This document shows, one piece after another, positions 20,046 through 28,040 of a stretch of DNA of 64,000 nucleotides. The notes below the pieces were generated by a model. The model was given only the letters and a program-made list of their open reading frames with translations. It had not been told where the DNA came from and ran no database searches. Every line of letters starts with the position of its first letter. Position 1 is the first letter of the stretch. Both the position numbers and the translations under genes were made by a program. Source of the stretch: Thermoflavifilum thermophilum (GTDB lineage: Bacteria; Bacteroidota; Bacteroidia; Chitinophagales; Chitinophagaceae); NCBI RefSeq assembly GCF_900116565.1, contig NZ_FPCJ01000001.1, forward strand, positions 1,918,540-1,982,539, in the 5' to 3' direction.

Positions 20046-21187
20046 GTGAAGTTCTAAAATTTACGACCCTTACAGATATTGCCAAACACTTGCGTGAGGT
20101 CTTAAAAAACGATGCAAAGCCATCGCTTGAAAAAGATTTGGTGCTGCTGTTCGGGCATAATGGAGCAGGAAAAACACGCCTTTCAATGGAATTTAAAGAG
20201 ATGGGGAAGGCGTATGATGATGATGGTAATGTTACTTCAAGAGATACTTTATACTTTAATGCCTTTACGGAAGATTTATTTTCCTGGCATAACGACCTTG
20301 AAAATGATACTGACCGTTATTTTAAACTAAACACTGATTCAACATTTTTTAATGGCCTTCGTGAATTACAGTTGGAAACCAAAATTGAATCATTTTTTCA
20401 TAATTATGTTGACTTGAAATTCAACATTGACTATGAAAACGCATCAGTTATATTTTCAAGAAGCGATATAGTAGAAGGTGCAGAACAAACAATTGACAAC
20501 ATCAAAATTTCAAGAGGAGAAGAAACGCTTTTTATTTGGTGCTTCTTTTTAGCTATTTGTCAGTTAGCAATCGACCAAGATCCTGCATACAGCTGGGTTA
20601 AATACATCTACATTGATGACCCGATTTCGTCATTAGACGAAAATAATGCTATTTCAATAGCTTGCGATTTAGCTAATCTACTGACCACTGGAGGTATCGA
20701 AATAAAAACAGTTATTTCAACTCATCATTCATTGTTTTTTAATGTACTATTCAATGAATTTGGCAGAAAAGTTAAAAGCAAACGTTATTTCTTGCATTTT
20801 AAAGAGCCGGACATTTATACTTTACAGGACACAGGCGATACTCCGTTTTTCCACCATATTGCAATCATAAGTGAACTTAAAAAGGTAGTAGAATCAGATA
20901 AAATATTCACCTATCATTTCAATGCTCTGCGTAGTATTCTGGAAAAAACTGCCAGTTTTTTCGGTTATGATAAAATAGATAAATGTATACATGGCTTGGA
21001 AGATGAAGTTCTTTTTGAAAGAGCTTTACAATTGTTCAGTCATGGAAAATATTCCATTTTTGATCCGCAAGAAATGATTGGAGATAACAAAGATCTATTT
21101 AAAAGAATTTTTAATGGATTCATTGCTAAATATGAATTCCATTTTCCAGAAATATTTAATGAACCAACTAATGCAGCAACAATATGA
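20042..21187 (+). CDS. AAA/ABC-type ATPase, possible PrrC/RloC-like anticodon nuclease
   Basis: The 381 residues show Walker A GHNGAGKT (38-45), an ABC-like signature ISRGEE (156-161), Walker B YIYIDDPISSLD (188-199) and an H-loop STHHS (226-230). The C-terminal part has R297, E301 and H334; the spacing R-x3-E then about 32 residues to H resembles the R320-E324-H356 triad of the anticodon nuclease PrrC, which is also encoded inside a type I hsd operon. Known: PrrC is kept silent by the restriction enzyme and cleaves tRNA when phage inhibits it. Inference: this may be a similar guard toxin, but other AAA_13-type ATPases share an R/E/SH pattern. Confidence 0.7.
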   Translation: MSEVLKFTTLTDIAKHLREVLKNDAKPSLEKDLVLLFGHNGAGKTRLSMEFKEMGKAYDDDGNVTSRDTLYFNAFTEDLFSWHNDLENDTDRYFKLNTDSTFFNGLRELQLETKIESFFHNYVDLKFNIDYENASVIFSRSDIVEGAEQTIDNIKISRGEETLFIWCFFLAICQLAIDQDPAYSWVKYIYIDDPISSLDENNAISIACDLANLLTTGGIEIKTVISTHHSLFFNVLFNEFGRKVKSKRYFLHFKEPDIYTLQDTGDTPFFHHIAIISELKKVVESDKIFTYHFNALRSILEKTASFFGYDKIDKCIHGLEDEVLFERALQLFSHGKYSIFDPQEMIGDNKDLFKRIFNGFIAKYEFHFPEIFNEPTNAATI

Positions 21188-22794
21188 CCGAAAATAACCA
21201 TACACAATTAGGCAAATCCCTTTGGAAAATCGCAAACGAATTGCGTGGCGCCATGAACGCAGACGATTTTCGCGATTATATGCTCTCGTTTTTGTTCTTG
21301 CGTTATTTAAGTGATAATTACGAGGCAGCAGCAAAAAAAGAATTAGGGAAGGATTATCCCACATTAACAGGCAGCGGGGGCAAAACACCACTGTCAGTGT
21401 GGTACGAACAAAACCCTGAAGATGTACCAGAGTTTGAAAAACAAATGCACAGGAAGGTTCATTATGTAGTTAAACCGAAATATTTATGGAACTACATTTT
21501 ACACCTTGCCAAAACACAAAGCAAAGAATTGCTCAGCACTTTGCAGGAGGGTTTTAAACATATTGAAAACGAATCGTTCGGAAGTACCTTTCAAGGTCTG
21601 TTTTCCGAAATCAATCTCGATTCGGAAAAACTTGGCAAAAACTATGAGGAACGCAATAAAAAACTCTGCAACATCATTCAGAGAATTGCAGAAGGCATAA
21701 ACCATTTTTCTACCGATGCTGATATTCTGGGCGATGCTTACGAATACCTAATCGGACAATTTGCTGCTGGTTCAGGAAAAAAAGCAGGTGAGTTTTATAC
21801 GCCACAAAGAATTTCCGACATTCTCTCCGGAATCGTTACGCTCGACAGCCAGGACCCATCCAAAGGAGTAAAGAAGAAAATTGAACGAGTACTTGATTTT
21901 GCCTGCGGATCGGGTTCTTTATTGCTTAATGTTCGTAAGAAAATGATGGACGTGGGTGGAACCATTGGTAAGATTTTCGGGCAGGAAAAAAACATCACTA
22001 CCTACAACCTTGCCCGCATGAATATGCTTTTGCATGGTGTGAAAGACACGGAGTTTGAAATTCACCACGGTGACACCTTGCTAAATGATTGGAAAATCCT
22101 CAATGAAATGAACCCATCAGAGAAAATGGAATTTGATGCGGTTGTTGCCAATCCGCCATTTAGCTATCGCTGGGTACCCACAGAAGCAATGTCCGAAGAT
22201 TTTCGATTTAAGAGTTACGGACTTGCCCCTAAATCAGCAGCCGACTTTGCTTTTCTGTTGCACGGTTTTCATTTCCTGAGCAAAGAGGGCACCATGGCAA
22301 TCATTCTGCCGCACGGTGTTTTGTTCAGAGGCGGAGCAGAAGAAAAAATCCGGAAAAAACTGTTGGAAGACGGTAACATAGATACCGTTATCGGACTCCC
22401 TGCCAACCTGTTTTTCTCTACGGGTATTCCCGTTTGTATTTTGGTGTTAAAGAAATGCAAAAAGTTTGATGACGTGTTGTTTATCAATGCCGCTGAACAC
22501 TTTGAAAAAGGCAAACGGCAAAACACCTTACTACCCGAACACATTCAGAAAATCATTGACACCTACAAATTCAGAAAAGAAGAACCCCGTTATGCCCGCA
22601 GGGTGTCGATGGACGAAATTGAGAAAAACGAATACAACCTGAATATTTCCAGATATGTCAGCACAGCGGAGGAAGAAGAAATAATTGACCTGAAAGAAGT
22701 AAATAAAAAACTCGTTGAACTTGAGAAAGAGATAACCAAAGCCAGAGAGACACATAATACATTTTTAAAGGAACTGGGGCTTCCACCCATATAA
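21184..22794 (+). CDS. hsdM: Type I restriction methyltransferase subunit HsdM
   Basis: HsdM transfers methyl groups to adenine and forms the core of the restriction complex. In 536 residues: N-terminal helical HsdM_N domain, YTPQRISDIL near 205, SAM motif LDFACGSGSLLL (237-248), and the adenine catalytic motif NPPF (323-326). It is the last gene of the operon and overlaps the ATPase gene by 4 bases. The order R, GIY-YIG, S, ATPase, M is unusual but complete. Confidence 0.96.
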   Translation: MTENNHTQLGKSLWKIANELRGAMNADDFRDYMLSFLFLRYLSDNYEAAAKKELGKDYPTLTGSGGKTPLSVWYEQNPEDVPEFEKQMHRKVHYVVKPKYLWNYILHLAKTQSKELLSTLQEGFKHIENESFGSTFQGLFSEINLDSEKLGKNYEERNKKLCNIIQRIAEGINHFSTDADILGDAYEYLIGQFAAGSGKKAGEFYTPQRISDILSGIVTLDSQDPSKGVKKKIERVLDFACGSGSLLLNVRKKMMDVGGTIGKIFGQEKNITTYNLARMNMLLHGVKDTEFEIHHGDTLLNDWKILNEMNPSEKMEFDAVVANPPFSYRWVPTEAMSEDFRFKSYGLAPKSAADFAFLLHGFHFLSKEGTMAIILPHGVLFRGGAEEKIRKKLLEDGNIDTVIGLPANLFFSTGIPVCILVLKKCKKFDDVLFINAAEHFEKGKRQNTLLPEHIQKIIDTYKFRKEEPRYARRVSMDEIEKNEYNLNISRYVSTAEEEEIIDLKEVNKKLVELEKEITKARETHNTFLKELGLPPI

Positions 22795-23055
22795 CAAGTC
22801 CAAATGCTTCGCTATTTACTCACGGAAAGTTAAATTTCTCTGGGGTTTGTGAACGCTTTGAATTTGGAAGCATCCCGAAAGTTTTCGAGCCCAAATCCTA
22901 CAAGCCAAGCAGGACAAAAATGTTTTAAAAAAAATTTCTATTTTTCAAAAAATAATAATGCACGCACAACCCGACAGACAATGACACGGAAACTCAATAT
23001 TCACAATAGTTTGCAAGCTTAGACTCGCCTAACGGGCAGGTAGGCTAGAATATCA
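22795..23055. other. Intergenic stretch after hsdM
   Basis: No gene is visible. It holds an A/T-rich part near 22920 and a short CGCCTAACGGGCAGGTAGGC palindrome-like stretch near 23026. No clear terminator was found for the hsd operon. Confidence 0.35.
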
Positions 23056-23176
23056 GCCGGCAACATGCGTGCATGTGGCAATAGCGGGTGAAGTATTTAA
23101 ACAAAAGTTTGTGGTGCTATATAATCAGAAAAGTGTTTAAGTTATGCTGTTTCTCATACACGAGACTGTTGGATGC
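23056..23176 (+). repeat. Possible attC-like element
   Basis: It begins with GCCGGCAAC followed by ATGTGGCAATAGCGGG, similar to the left arm of the element at 26264 (CGTATTGGCAATAGTGGGG), and ends 120 bases later at GTTGGATGC (23168-23176). The right arm is poorly conserved. If real, it shows that the cassette array resumes after the restriction operon. Confidence 0.4.
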
Positions 23177-23206
23177 AACCAATAACAGTGACATAAATGT
23201 ATTGAC

Positions 23207-23766
23207 ATGTCAGAAAGGATGTGGACTTATATTTTATTAGCCTGCTTCTTCGCGATAGGTTTTATTATTCGTAAAGTCAACATTGTTAAAAGTATTGAAA
23301 AAAACAAAGATAATAACAAGAGTACTTTATTCATTGTGTTAACTATTCTTGTTGTTATTCTCTTATCTATCCCTCTAAATATTTTTAAAATCGGAACATT
23401 TAAAAATTCCTTTGCAGAACGATTTGTCTTGGGAGTAATGATTTTAGGACTATTGATACGTATTACTTCTATGCTGAAAATTGGAAAATATTATACACGA
23501 TATTTAATTACTTTTGACTAGCAGCAAATTGTAAAAAAGGTTTATACAACGTGATAAGACACCCAGGGTGTCTTGGGTCGATTTTAATTTGGTGCTCGAC
23601 AGGTTTGGGTATGACAAATAAGATAGTTTTTATTGTTGCGACGATTCTAACTTTACTTGCATATTATTACAGAATTGATAATGGGGAGAAAATGCTTCAA
23701 TTCACTTTTGGCGAACAATATTTAAATTATATGAAACATTCATGGAAGTTTATCTCTTTCCTGTAG
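23207..23766 (+). pseudogene. Decayed isoprenylcysteine carboxyl methyltransferase (cassette gene)
   Basis: The first frame (23207-23521) encodes membrane helices and ends KIGKYYTRYLITFD at a TAG (23519-23521). The natural continuation QQIVKKGLYNVIRHPGCLG and the C-terminal signature (GEQYLNYMKHSWKFISF) follow after a one-base shift in an A tract near 23533. Both defects break the gene. It is a distant paralogue of the intact cassette gene at 10083-10649, with AT-rich codon use. Confidence 0.75.
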
Positions 23767-24039
23767 TGACGAAATCCGTGTCAAGCTAGTGTTAGGTGTA
23801 ATGATATGATGGCGATACAGAATAATAATCGACAATTGTAGAACCATCAATTCATATCCGGCTGAAGAAATTCTTTTTAGCATTTGTTATTAACTTCAAC
23901 ATCAGATTTATCATTCTGTTTCAGTTTCCCACAGATAGTTATAAAATGCTAGCATATCAGCAAGCCGTGCCCGTTATCTGGAAACAAAAATAACTCTTCG
24001 ACTTCAAAAAATGAGGTTAGATTATTTCTCGATTATTTT
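23767..24039. other. Intergenic stretch with a possible cassette boundary
   Basis: A GTTAGGTG near 23791 resembles a cassette start core. No partner sequence at the expected place and no gene were found. Confidence 0.3.
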
Positions 24040-24361
24040 TTATGATGATTTTTTCCAATCGTTTAACGCCTTAATGACTGGTTGAAGTGTTTTAGCGTAG
24101 GGAGTAACTTGATATTTTATTACCACAGGTCTTCCATCATACACAGTTCGCTTTATAAGATGATTATATTCTAAATCTTTCAATTCTTTTGCATGAACTT
24201 TTGATGTAATCTTCGATATTCTTCTTACAATTTTCCTAAACCTACGGTTGTCTGAAGAAATGGAAATTGAAATTATCAATTTCCATTTTCCGTTAATTAC
24301 ATATAACGCATTCTTGACAAGGAGTATTTTGGATGTGCATTCTAAGTCACTTTTTTGCCAT
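24040..24361 (-). CDS. HxlR-type winged-helix transcriptional regulator
   Basis: The frame encodes the HxlR pattern NALYVINGKWKLIIS, then SKVHAKELKDLEYNHLIKRTV and the C-terminal KYQVTPYAKTLQPVIKALNDW. HxlR proteins bind DNA as dimers and often respond to electrophiles. The conserved domain extends upstream of the TTG at 24279 to about 24345, but the nearest ATG (24361-24359) is one base out of frame, across an A6 tract (24351-24356). This suggests a one-base insertion near the start or a sequencing error. No neighbouring target gene is obvious. Confidence 0.6.
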
Positions 24362-24454
24362 GTTGAAATGTTATATGCTTACCTTTGGGTAACTGCTAAA
24401 CGTTAACCCCCAATACCTTGATATGCTTGTCGTCCTCAGCATAACGAAAAAGGA

Positions 24455-24600
24455 TAGCCTGTCATTATGATAGAATGAAAAGAGCGAAGCAATCTCATAG
24501 TGTATATGTTGAAAAATATTCGTAAGAGATTGCTTCCCCCGCCGAATACTTTGGGGGGCGCAATGACCTGTATTTCATTCTTTCATTGAGCAGCAATCTC
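24455..24600. repeat. Imperfect inverted-repeat element with GAAGCAATCTC arms
   Basis: GAAGCAATCTC (24486-24496) pairs with GAGATTGCTTC (24526-24536); outer arms GTCATTATGA near 24461 and GCGCAATGAC near 24560 also match. A further GCAATCTC lies at 24592. Such GCAATGAC/GAAGCAATCTC repeats are common dispersed intergenic elements. The rest of the 24362-24688 gap shows nothing else. Confidence 0.5.
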
Positions 24601-24688
24601 AAAAAACATTAGTGTATTCTTATTAGGCCGCAACGATTTTTTTACTCCTCTTATTCCAGTAAAATTTTAAATTATCCAATACCTCAAT

Positions 24689-25586
24689 TCAGCAAATAGG
24701 CAAATCATCCAGTGGATTATGAAGTTTTTCGACAGCAGATTTACTGACCTGTGTATAAATCTGTGTGGTTTTTATATGGTTATGACCCAATAATACCTGA
24801 ATAATGCGAATATCCGTACCGCTTTTCAACAAATGAGTGGCATACGAATGCCGCAACGAATGCACGGTGGCGTCTTTTTGAACACCTGCTTTTTTCAAAG
24901 CATCTTTAAAAATATTCTGAACGCTTCGTGAAGAATACGTTCCTCCTTTTTGTCCTTCAAACAAATAATGTTTTGTTCTATAAGTCTTCCAATATTCTCT
25001 GAGCAGTTGCAATAAATTTTTTGATATAGATACGTATCGGTCTTTATTCCCCTTTGATTGCGATATTTTTATGAGCATTCGCTGCGAGTCAATATCCTTT
25101 ATAGTAGGATTTAAGCATTCGGATAACCTTAATCCCGCACTGTAAATCGTTGCCATTATGGCTTTGTGTTTTACATTATTACAGGATTGAATGATTTTCT
25201 GTACTTCTTCTTTGGATAAAACAACAGGCAATCTGTGTTCCCTGCGACCGGGATATAAATACTTCAGTTGATAATTTTTACGATACATTTCGTTGTACAA
25301 GAACTGAATGGCAGCCACCAAAGTTTTTTGATAAGATGCGGAGATATTTTTTTTGATTAATTTTAATATGCATAAAGCTTTCAATTTCGTGGATTGAGAT
25401 ATTTTCCGGGTGTTTGTCGGGAAAAGCATTTAAGAAAACAGATAGCGCATTTTTGTAAGAGCGAATAGAAGAAACAGCATACCGTTTAATTTCCATAAGT
25501 TTCGTAAAATCTTCTAAAATTTCTGTTTTCCGCCAAATTGCGTCATGTTGTATTATTTTAGGAGTTTTCCCGCCATAAATATACAA
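24689..25586 (-). pseudogene. Tyrosine recombinase, integron-type integrase, one-base frameshift
   Basis: The C-terminal frame (to 24689) has the full catalytic set: R in AGLRLSE, K in SKGNKDR, HSLRHSYATH, LLGH and Y in TQIYTQV, and ends with NPLDDLP, similar to the SPLD-L ending of integron integrases. The N-terminal frame (from 25586 TTG or 25496 ATG) encodes the SAM-like core-binding domain (RYAVSSIRSYKNALSVFLNA). The two frames join if one A is removed from an A8 tract near 25351-25358. No extra IntI-specific segment is seen between the K and HxxR boxes. It diverges from the cassette array and abuts attI. Confidence 0.75.
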
Positions 25587-25622
25587 AAAAGAAATATATT
25601 GCGTATATTTGCACGTTGTCGG
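25526..25622 (+). repeat. attI-like site and divergent promoter region
   Basis: The region covers the 5' end of the recombinase gene and the spacer up to GTTGTCGG (25615-25622), where the first cassette after the integrase begins. About 87 bases are repeated at 27132-27218, both ending at a cassette boundary. This places the insertion point between G25615 and T25616 or close to it. Confidence 0.6.
25604..25611 (+). promoter_or_regulatory. Putative cassette promoter -7 element
   Basis: TATATTTG fits TAnnTTTG and points into the cassette array, 4 bases before the attI point, in the place where integrons carry their Pc promoter. No convincing -33 element. In the copy at 27207-27214 the last base is A, which should weaken it. 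Confidence 0.4.
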
Positions 25623-25760
25623 TCATTGTAATGGACAGTCCAAACGGCATTAACCAATGACACAAAGACAATGAAAAATGGCGGACAGTCTAAGGAATTA
25701 ACAAAATGGCAAAATTCGAAATACCAACATTATAAGCAATAAATTTACAGACAATCAACA

Positions 25761-26255
25761 ATGAATATCCTTTCTAAAATTGGACTTTTACTTTTTACGA
25801 TTTCACTGATTGCTTTTGCAATTTCATTGGGTGGAATACTATATCAACATATAGTCGAATTTCCTAATTGGAAAAAAGATATTTCCAACTCACTACGCTC
25901 CTACAGGACATTCTTCAAATATTCAAACTTTGGTAACTTTTTTAAAATATTTATGCCAATATCATCTGCTTGCTTGCTCATTGCTATCTTTTTGCTTTGG
26001 AATAAACCAACAGAAGCCAATAAGTGGACACTTGGTGCTATGACAGGGCTTATCTTGACAGCAAGTTTTACAAACTATTACTTTGTACCAAAACATACCA
26101 AACTATTTTCAGACGAAATAGCTGAAACAAATGTTTCCGAATTGGCAGCATTGGTAACGAAGTGGGGAAAGGGGAACTTAATAAGAATTGCAATTATGAC
26201 TTTAACTCTAATCTGTTTTTTAAAAGGGTATCAAACAATTTTTACAAACCAATAA
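25761..26255 (+). CDS. Four-helix membrane protein, DUF1772-like (cassette gene)
   Basis: A 164-residue protein with four predicted membrane helices (about 5-28, 60-80, 88-108 and 138-158) and an YQHIVEFPNWKK motif after the first helix. The layout resembles DUF1772/anthrone-oxygenase-like proteins, but the match is weak. It is the first gene after attI, with a long 140-base leader. The cassette ends in the attC-like element at 26264. Confidence 0.65.
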   Translation: MNILSKIGLLLFTISLIAFAISLGGILYQHIVEFPNWKKDISNSLRSYRTFFKYSNFGNFFKIFMPISSACLLIAIFLLWNKPTEANKWTLGAMTGLILTASFTNYYFVPKHTKLFSDEIAETNVSELAALVTKWGKGNLIRIAIMTLTLICFLKGYQTIFTNQ

Positions 26256-26263
26256 ACAACGAA

Positions 26264-26400
26264 CCGCCAACATCGTATTGGCAATAGTGGGGCTGACAGT
26301 TTTAAACTCAACATTTGTAATTCTATCGGACATTTGTGCAAATGTTGGGCTGACGTTTTTCAAAAGCCCCACCATCGCCAATACGTAAACCGCTATGCCC
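26264..26400 (+). repeat. attC-like element
   Basis: Starts CCGCCAAC, reverse complement of the cassette start GTTGTCGG (25615) at 7 of 8 bases. Arms ATCGTATTGGCAATAGTGGGGCT and AGCCCCACCATCGCCAATACG pair almost completely. Ends at GCTATGCCC (26392-26400), start of the next cassette. Confidence 0.75.
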
Positions 26401-26474
26401 AAGCGTAGGACGATATGACCGAAATCATATAGCGACACTTATGAAATAATAGCTTTGACAAAAAATAAAAAATT

Positions 26475-26951
26475 ATGAAAAAAATAAACGCAATTGGACT
26501 GGACAGCACCAAGTCCAAACATTTAGCAGACAAGTTGAATGACCTTTTGGCAAACTATTCCATTTTTTACCAAAACACCAGAGGCTATCATTGGAATATC
26601 AAGGGAGAAAAGTTTTTTGAACTTCATTTAAAGTTTGAGGAGCTGTATAATGACCTGCTTTTAAAAATTGACGAGATTGCGGAAAGAATATTGACCTTGG
26701 GACACTCTCCCAATCATAAATATTCTGACTACAAGAAAGTTTCCAAAATTGCTGAAAGTAATCAGGTTTTGGACGGACTGAAAGCTGTAGCTGACATTCT
26801 TAACTCATTACAGACAGTTATTAGTTTACAAAGAGAATTACTTGCTCTATCCGCAGACGCTGGGGACGAAGGAACTAATGCACTAATGAGTGACTATATC
26901 CGAGCACAAGAAAAATTGGTTTGGATGTATTCAGCATTTCTTAACAAATAA
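26475..26951 (+). CDS. Dps family ferritin-like protein (cassette gene)
   Basis: Dps proteins form 12-subunit shells that oxidise and store iron and protect DNA from oxidative damage. The 158 residues have the ferroxidase-site pattern RGYHWNIKG (His near 39), FEELYNDLLLKIDEIAER (Asp and Glu near 58-70) and a four-helix bundle. The short N-terminus lacks a long basic tail. It fills one cassette between the elements at 26264 and 27004. Confidence 0.9.
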   Translation: MKKINAIGLDSTKSKHLADKLNDLLANYSIFYQNTRGYHWNIKGEKFFELHLKFEELYNDLLLKIDEIAERILTLGHSPNHKYSDYKKVSKIAESNQVLDGLKAVADILNSLQTVISLQRELLALSADAGDEGTNALMSDYIRAQEKLVWMYSAFLNK

Positions 26952-27003
26952 TTCTTTGTTATCAACCGACAAAGATGCGGACTGATAGAAGGACAAAACG
27001 CCT

Positions 27004-27131
27004 GGGCATAACACGGGTTTTGCGTCAGGCGGGGTGACGTGTAAACTTGAAGATTTGTGCTTCTAATGAACTTTATTAATAAATTGGAACTTTGTGCTCC
27101 GAAACCCGCCCGAACGCGAAGCCGGAAACCA
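27004..27131 (+). repeat. attC-like element
   Basis: Starts GGGCATAAC, matching the reverse complement of the cassette start GCTATGCCC (26392) at 8 of 9 bases. Left arm GGGTTTTGCGTCAGGCGGG and right arm CCCGCCCGAACGCGAAGCC pair. The middle (AATAAATTGGAACTTTGTGC) is nearly identical to the elements at 31839 and 34797. The usual R' core is replaced by the attI copy that follows. Confidence 0.75.
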
Positions 27132-27226
27132 TTTTCCGCCAAATTGCGTCATGTTGTATTTTAGGAGTTTGCCCGCCATATATATACAAAAAAGAAATAT
27201 ATTCCGTATATTTACGCATTATGCGG
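27132..27226 (+). repeat. Second attI-like copy with a fragment of the recombinase 5' end
   Basis: About 87 bases repeat 25526-25612, including codons for YGGxTPKxIQHDAIWRK on the minus strand. Differences are few: a 3-base in-frame deletion and several substitutions. It ends at ATTATGCGG (27218-27226), the start of the next cassette. No recombinase follows it; the remnant stops where the preceding attC begins. Confidence 0.7.
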
Positions 27227-27257
27227 CAACTTAAAAGACGACACCTAACAACGACAA

Positions 27258-27797
27258 ATGAAAAAAGTATATGGACTTTTAGTATTGGCAATTTGGACAT
27301 TTTTAGCGTGTAATAGCAGTGCTGACAAATCAGATTACCAGCAAAATCAGGAAAAGAAAATGGAACAAAGAATTAGCGTATTGACAATTGGAGCGGACGA
27401 CTTAAACGCAATGAAAAACTTCTATGGACAAGTTTTAGGTTGGACGACAGTAGCCGAGAACAAAGACATAGCATTTTATAAACTCAATGGGTTTTTATTG
27501 AGTATCTGCGACAGAAAAATGCTTGCTGACTTTATCGGGGTTGACCACAACGGACAAGGTTTTCGCTCCGTGACAATTGGCTACAATGTTGACAGCAAAG
27601 AAGAAGTATTAGAACTTTACAATCAACTGAAAGACAAAGTAAAAATTTTGAAAGAGCCGACAGAGCCACCATTTGGCGGACTTTTCTTTTACTTCGCTGA
27701 CATTGAAGGAAACATAATTGAAGTTGCTCAAAACCCATTTATTACGCTTGACAAAGACAAAAACGCAACTGACCACAAACCAATTGACCATTTGTAA
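27258..27797 (+). CDS. VOC-family (glyoxalase/bleomycin-resistance fold) lipoprotein (cassette gene)
   Basis: The N-terminus (MKKVYGLLVLAIWTFLAC) is a lipoprotein signal with Cys18 as the lipidation site. The remaining 160 residues form one VOC domain, with two beta-alpha-beta-beta-beta modules (MKNFYGQVLGWTTV, FYFADIEGNIIEVAQNPF). Metal-ligand positions are only partly conserved, so activity cannot be predicted. A periplasmic or membrane-anchored location is unusual for this fold. The leader TTAAAAGACGACACC matches other cassettes. Confidence 0.8.
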   Translation: MKKVYGLLVLAIWTFLACNSSADKSDYQQNQEKKMEQRISVLTIGADDLNAMKNFYGQVLGWTTVAENKDIAFYKLNGFLLSICDRKMLADFIGVDHNGQGFRSVTIGYNVDSKEEVLELYNQLKDKVKILKEPTEPPFGGLFFYFADIEGNIIEVAQNPFITLDKDKNATDHKPIDHL

Positions 27798-27833
27798 AAT
27801 GCACGAACTATGACCGAAGGACAAGAAAGCCGA

Positions 27834-27969
27834 CCGCATAACACGAGTTTTGCGTCAGGCGGGGCGACGTGCTTCGCAGACACTTTTGTGCAAGGTGGAA
27901 ATTCAGATCTCCGAATGAAGTTTAGTGCTAAAACTCCCCGCCATCGCAAATCTCCGAAACGTTGTGTGC
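27834..27969 (+). repeat. attC-like element
   Basis: Starts CCGCATAAC, the reverse complement of the cassette start TTATGCGG (27219) without mismatch. Left arm GAGTTTTGCGTCAGGCGGGG pairs with CCCCGCCATCGCAAATCTC. Ends at GTTGTGTGC (27961-27969). Confidence 0.8.
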
Positions 27970-28040
27970 AACCCTATTGAGACAGCTTAATCATTAGACT
28001 TAAGAGATTTGAACAAACAGAAAAGCAACTATAACGACAA

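Noticed and set aside
24455-24600. Inverted repeat as a MITE of the integrase
   Set aside because: Its arms do not resemble attI or attC, and no target duplication is evident.
25340-25370. Programmed -1 frameshift in the recombinase as in IS elements
   Set aside because: The change needed is +1 (or loss of one A), not -1, and no stimulatory structure was noticed; kept only as possible slippage.
24689-25586. Recombinase as a phage or ICE integrase
   Set aside because: No phage or conjugation genes are nearby, and the adjacent attI/cassette layout explains it better.
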